From NCBI GenBank assembly GCA_024697885.1, contig JAILSA010000035.1:1-5308 (forward strand): a DNA stretch of 5,308 bases, in the 5' to 3' direction. Under the pieces are notes generated by a model. The model was not told the origin of the DNA. It ran no database searches and was given only the letters and a program-made list of their open reading frames with translations. The DNA comes from Eubacterium sp. GTDB taxonomy: Bacteria; Bacillota; Clostridia; Lachnospirales; Lachnospiraceae. This document shows, in pieces, positions 4,961 to 5,308 of this stretch. The first letter of the stretch is position 1, and each line of letters begins with the position of its first letter. The position numbers and the translations under genes were made by a program.

Positions 4961-5308
4961 TCACGAGTTCTTGAACGCCGCAGGAGTCATGCCGGTGAGG
5001 CGCTTGAAGTATTTGCTGAAGAAAGAAGGGTTGGGGAAACCCATCTCGTCAGAAATCTGAGCCACGGACTTGTCGGTGTGGCGCAGTTCCACCTTTATGC
5101 GCATCACGATGGCGCGGTCTATCCACTCCTTTGCGGTGATGCCGCTTGCCTGCCTCACCACGGTGCCAAGGTATCGCTCCGTAAGGCACAGGCGCTCGGC
5201 ATAGTAGCCTATATGGTGGTGCTCGGCACAGTGCTGGTTGGCAAGCTGTATGAAGCGGTCGAAGATGGTCTGCTCGCGAAAGTGCGGCGGCTGGTGCTCG
5301 GCATGGCG
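4961..5308 (-). CDS. AraC-family transcriptional regulator, C-terminal part (5' end outside the window)
   Basis: A frame open from the window edge ends at TGA 4961-4963 and gives the last 115 residues of an AraC-type activator. The double helix-turn-helix domain fills residues about 15-115: the first HTH around GYYAERLCLTERYLGTVVRQ (34-53), then SGITAKEWIDRAIVMRIKVE, and the second HTH SVAQISDEMGFPNPSFFSKY followed by FKRLTGMTPAAFKNS, which matches the family signature (A-x-x-x-GF, F-x-x-x-F-K, G-x-T-P-x-x-F). The ligand-sensing N-terminal domain lies beyond 5308, so the signal it responds to cannot be told. A GTG at 5161 is internal and not a start. The segment is much GC-richer than the RM genes (37 of 60 bases at 5101-5160, against 19 of 60 at 841-900), which suggests that it is resident chromosome next to acquired DNA. 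It is probably unrelated to the defence locus. Confidence 0.9.
   Translation of the reverse strand, partial: RHAEHQPPHFREQTIFDRFIQLANQHCAEHHHIGYYAERLCLTERYLGTVVRQASGITAKEWIDRAIVMRIKVELRHTDKSVAQISDEMGFPNPSFFSKYFKRLTGMTPAAFKNS

Overview
The window looks like a Bacteroidales chromosome (Bacteroides/Prevotella group). Two promoter candidates carry the TAnnTTTG -7 box typical of that group, translation signals are A-rich rather than strong Shine-Dalgarno sites, and the mobile-element remnants resemble Bacteroidetes integrase and mobilization families. Every gene I can support lies on the minus strand, so transcription runs from the high coordinates to the low.

Layout from the right end, in the direction of transcription: (1) the C-terminal 115 residues of an AraC-family regulator, cut by the window edge and clearly GC-richer than the rest, probably resident chromosome; (2) about 530 bp of mobile-element debris, the 5' part of a tyrosine recombinase joined to the 3' part of a probable mobilization protein, with an in-frame amber codon; (3) a 75-residue Xre-type regulator with its own Bacteroidetes-type promoter; (4) an 83-bp gap with three evenly phased 15-bp dyads that look like operators; (5) a 691-residue restriction-modification protein with an N-terminal PD-(D/E)XK nuclease domain and a gamma-class N6-adenine methyltransferase; (6) an overlapping specificity (S) gene with two target-recognition domains, a 24-bp tandem repeat between them and an unusual C-terminal extension of about 180 residues; (7) after a 74-bp gap with its own promoter and inverted repeat, the first 25 codons of another gene, tentatively an AlbA_2/Schlafen-type protein.

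Together, genes 5 and 6 look like a BcgI-type (Type IIB-like) system: nuclease and methyltransferase in one polypeptide, specificity in a second, and no HsdR-type translocase in view. The small regulator with phased operators in front of the RM gene suggests self-contained control of expression. The debris on one flank and the composition contrast with the AraC gene suggest that the cassette arrived on a mobile element that has since decayed.

The least ordinary points are the C-terminal extension on the S subunit, the palindromic tandem repeat at its centre, an apparent one-base frame discontinuity at the start of the S gene, and the three-dyad operator. All family assignments come from recognising motifs by eye; no database search was possible.
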